Of a stretch of DNA of 63,469 nucleotides, positions 61,709 through 63,469 are shown in pieces. Source of the DNA: Chitinophagales bacterium (lineage in GTDB: Bacteria; Bacteroidota; Bacteroidia; Chitinophagales; Chitinophagaceae); contig JANXQO010000115.1 in NCBI GenBank assembly GCA_025353485.1, positions 1 through 63,469 of the forward strand, written 5' to 3'. The position numbers and the translations under genes were made by a program. How positions within the stretch are numbered: position 1 is the stretch's first letter; every line of letters begins with the position of its first letter. The notes under the pieces were generated by a model. That model was not told the DNA's origin, did no database searches, and worked only from the letters and a program-made list of their open reading frames with translations.

Positions 61709-63469
61709 GTGTTAAGAACAATCATTTATAGTATTTGTTTTCTGCTGTCAACAATCAACAGCCAGCTAATAACAGCCCAGGATGCAGCAAAGCGCTATGA
61801 GATAGATGCAAAGCGCATTGGTGTTGCTACTTATGATAAAGATGCTTTGCCAAGAAGTCGTGAATTTATACGGCTCGACAGCACTTATTATGTAGGCCAT
61901 TATTATGAAGGGATTTATAAATATGAGAGAGCTGCAGATTATTTAGGTTATAAAAATTGCATTCTTCCTTTAAAAAAAGCGATGTTACTTTTTGAAAAAG
62001 ATTTTAAAAAAGATTTGACAACTATTGACACCTATGATATTAAGCAAATTGATATCAGGAATATTTGTTTAACGTTATACGACAGCTACTCAAATATAGA
62101 ACAGCCGGATTCTGCCATGTGGATATTAGAAAAAGTTCAGAGCTGGAACCTGCCAACTGATTTTATGGAGTATCATATTAAAGCAGCTTGGACCATCCAT
62201 CGCAACAGGTATTATGTCAATAAATATTCTTTTTTAAAAAATTCAGTTGAAGAAAATGAGCAGATGGCATTAAGCCATTTATACCAGGCCCAGGCACAAG
62301 GCAATACAACTGCAAACTTTTATCTTGCCATCATTTATAATTATTTACAAAATGTAGATTCTACAACTTATTATTATGATTACCTGTTGCAAAACGGGGG
62401 AATTTCATATAATAATTATGCACACTTTAAAAATACACTAGGGCAATTTTCAGATGCCATTGATAATTTTGAAAAGGAGAAATTCGCATTTGATAAAAGA
62501 TTAATAGAGGCTTATTATTTTTTGCCCACATTATATATTAACAGCGGCAGATCAAACGAAGGGATATCTTCGGCCAGTGAAATTATCAGGCAAAATGGCT
62601 CTACGCCTGGATTTGGCTGGTATAATATCGCATTGGCAAGAAGTTATTTATATAATGGCCAGTTAGACAGTTGCGAAAAAGCAATTGAAAAAGCAGCACA
62701 ATTTAAAGAACTCCATCTTGCTACAACATTAGGACAGGCACAATATGATTTTGCCGTAAACGTAATTAAATTAATGCTGGTAAATCAAAAAATAGAACGG
62801 ATAAAATTCTTTAACAGTGGCTGGTGGTATTCAATAACAGACCTGCTAAAAATGAGCGGGTTATTCAGTGACAGGCTTTTATTACGATTTGCAATTGTAA
62901 ATGAGTTTGCCAATAACCCTGAACGGCAAAATGTTATATACACTTTGTTCAGCAGTGAAAATGTTATTGGCTTTGATGAAATATGGAATATGCTAAAAGA
63001 TATAAGCCCGGAATATTTTACAAAATTTTATAAACAAAAAATGGAAACTGAAAAAAGAGAAAACATTCAGCGGTACATGCAATTCTTTTATGGAAATTTT
63101 CTTTTTAAATCCGGGGAAAATGGTGAAGGCAAAAATATTTTTGAAAATATTCTTTACAACACACGGCTGGATACAGCACATGAAAAATTATTTTTAGGGA
63201 GAATTGCCGAAAGCCTTGCCAGACAATATGATAAAGATGGTGAAAAAGAAAAGTATAACGCAATGGTTGCCTATTATTTTTCAGAATATCCGCAACTTAT
63301 ACCCTATAGCGGAATAAAAATAAAAATGAAATTAAATAGTACCGGTGTTAGTGATGAGATAACAAAAAAAGTAATTAATGAAATGGATGATTGCAACATA
63401 AACTGGGTTAATGATGGCAGTTATACTGCAATTGCCAACATAATTTTTGAAAAGAAAAAAGATGAAAGA
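61709..63469 (+). CDS. secreted TPR-rich protein (3' partial)
   Basis: The frame opens at GTG 61709, 9 bases after the MoxR stop, and stays open to the window end (587 codons). It starts with a signal peptide (MLRTIIYSICFLLSTINSQ) and then shows repeated helical pairs of tetratricopeptide character (for example ALSHLYQAQAQGNTTANFYL, FYLAIIYNYLQN, AIDNFEKEKFAFDK, GWYNIALARSYLYNGQLDS, each under 20 residues). It is co-transcribed with DUF58, transglutaminase and MoxR genes, so it is probably an exported partner of that complex (inference). The end is unknown. Confidence 0.75.
   Translation, partial: MLRTIIYSICFLLSTINSQLITAQDAAKRYEIDAKRIGVATYDKDALPRSREFIRLDSTYYVGHYYEGIYKYERAADYLGYKNCILPLKKAMLLFEKDFKKDLTTIDTYDIKQIDIRNICLTLYDSYSNIEQPDSAMWILEKVQSWNLPTDFMEYHIKAAWTIHRNRYYVNKYSFLKNSVEENEQMALSHLYQAQAQGNTTANFYLAIIYNYLQNVDSTTYYYDYLLQNGGISYNNYAHFKNTLGQFSDAIDNFEKEKFAFDKRLIEAYYFLPTLYINSGRSNEGISSASEIIRQNGSTPGFGWYNIALARSYLYNGQLDSCEKAIEKAAQFKELHLATTLGQAQYDFAVNVIKLMLVNQKIERIKFFNSGWWYSITDLLKMSGLFSDRLLLRFAIVNEFANNPERQNVIYTLFSSENVIGFDEIWNMLKDISPEYFTKFYKQKMETEKRENIQRYMQFFYGNFLFKSGENGEGKNIFENILYNTRLDTAHEKLFLGRIAESLARQYDKDGEKEKYNAMVAYYFSEYPQLIPYSGIKIKMKLNSTGVSDEITKKVINEMDDCNINWVNDGSYTAIANIIFEKKKDER

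Noticed and set aside
62993-63181. Gene on the - strand near the window end
   Set aside because: It is a chance open frame opposite the TPR protein gene, without start context or recognisable product.
1-63469. CRISPR arrays, tRNA or rRNA genes, complete IS elements, prophage
   Set aside because: No regularly spaced repeats, no tRNA-like clover pattern, no transposase, integrase or phage structural gene was seen. The ORF6N gene is the only phage-type gene and stands alone.

Overview
The window looks like a chromosomal segment of a low-GC Bacteroidota, most likely family Chitinophagaceae (inference). Supporting signs are a type IX secretion C-terminal domain, a carboxypeptidase-regulatory/TonB receptor, Bacteroidota-type ECF sigma/anti-sigma genes, -7 boxes of the TAnnTTTG type, A-rich rather than strong Shine-Dalgarno leaders, and an lptE-secG-mltG neighbourhood. 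There is no rRNA, tRNA, CRISPR array, complete insertion sequence or prophage.

Layout. 1-2.1 kb: periplasmic sulfur module (Tat-exported DsrE-like protein, a TsdA-type dihaem cytochrome, a small secreted DsrE protein). 2.1-4.5 kb: a decayed coding remnant, a cupin lipoprotein, a SnoaL-like protein and a PLP enzyme of the cysteine synthase family. 4.5-9.0 kb: the most unusual part, a head-to-tail array of membrane-anchored paralogs sharing a near-constant 5' cassette and diverging afterwards. One copy has had its body replaced by an ORF6N gene, and an internally deleted zeta-toxin remnant lies upstream. 9.0-15 kb: two serine hydrolases, a phosphohexomutase and a DUF2279 protein. 15.2-17.3 kb: ECF sigma, anti-sigma and adhesin-like operon. 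17.4-19.3 kb: DoxX and the membrane/ferredoxin half of a heterodisulfide-reductase-like pair. 19.3-29.7 kb: an accessory block that separates this half from its cysteine-rich partner at 29.8 kb and shows decay (an amber codon in a SnoaL gene, a T-run frameshift in an outer-membrane barrel, a possible second T-run shift in an esterase).

29.8-39.6 kb: mostly co-directional core genes: Fe-S protein, MazF-type toxin-antitoxin pair, conserved protein, miaB, MntA/HepT pair, sigma-54 activator, LptE-like lipoprotein, TPR protein, secG, mltG, BrkB-type protein and a thioredoxin-fold protein. 39.6-44.3 kb: TlpA thioredoxin, dihydrolipoyl dehydrogenase, DUF4197 lipoprotein and a saccharopine dehydrogenase-like protein behind a 33-nt perfect palindrome. 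44.4-47.2 kb: secreted M43 metalloprotease with T9SS tail, glutaminyl cyclase lipoprotein and chagasin-like inhibitor. 47.2-55.6 kb: FAD oxidoreductase, Bor-like lipoprotein, esterase, CYTH protein, DUF2971 protein, GRAM-like protein, a repeat-rich gap and a TonB receptor with its small partner. 55.6-63.5 kb: nested palindromic element, methyltransferase, then a DUF58 - transglutaminase - MoxR - TPR operon that runs off the window end.

The best candidate for an undescribed system is the array at 4.5-8.7 kb: constant His-rich/transmembrane cassettes joined to variable periplasmic domains, genes linked by identical 8-nt ATGAGTGA overlaps, with direct evidence of cassette replacement.
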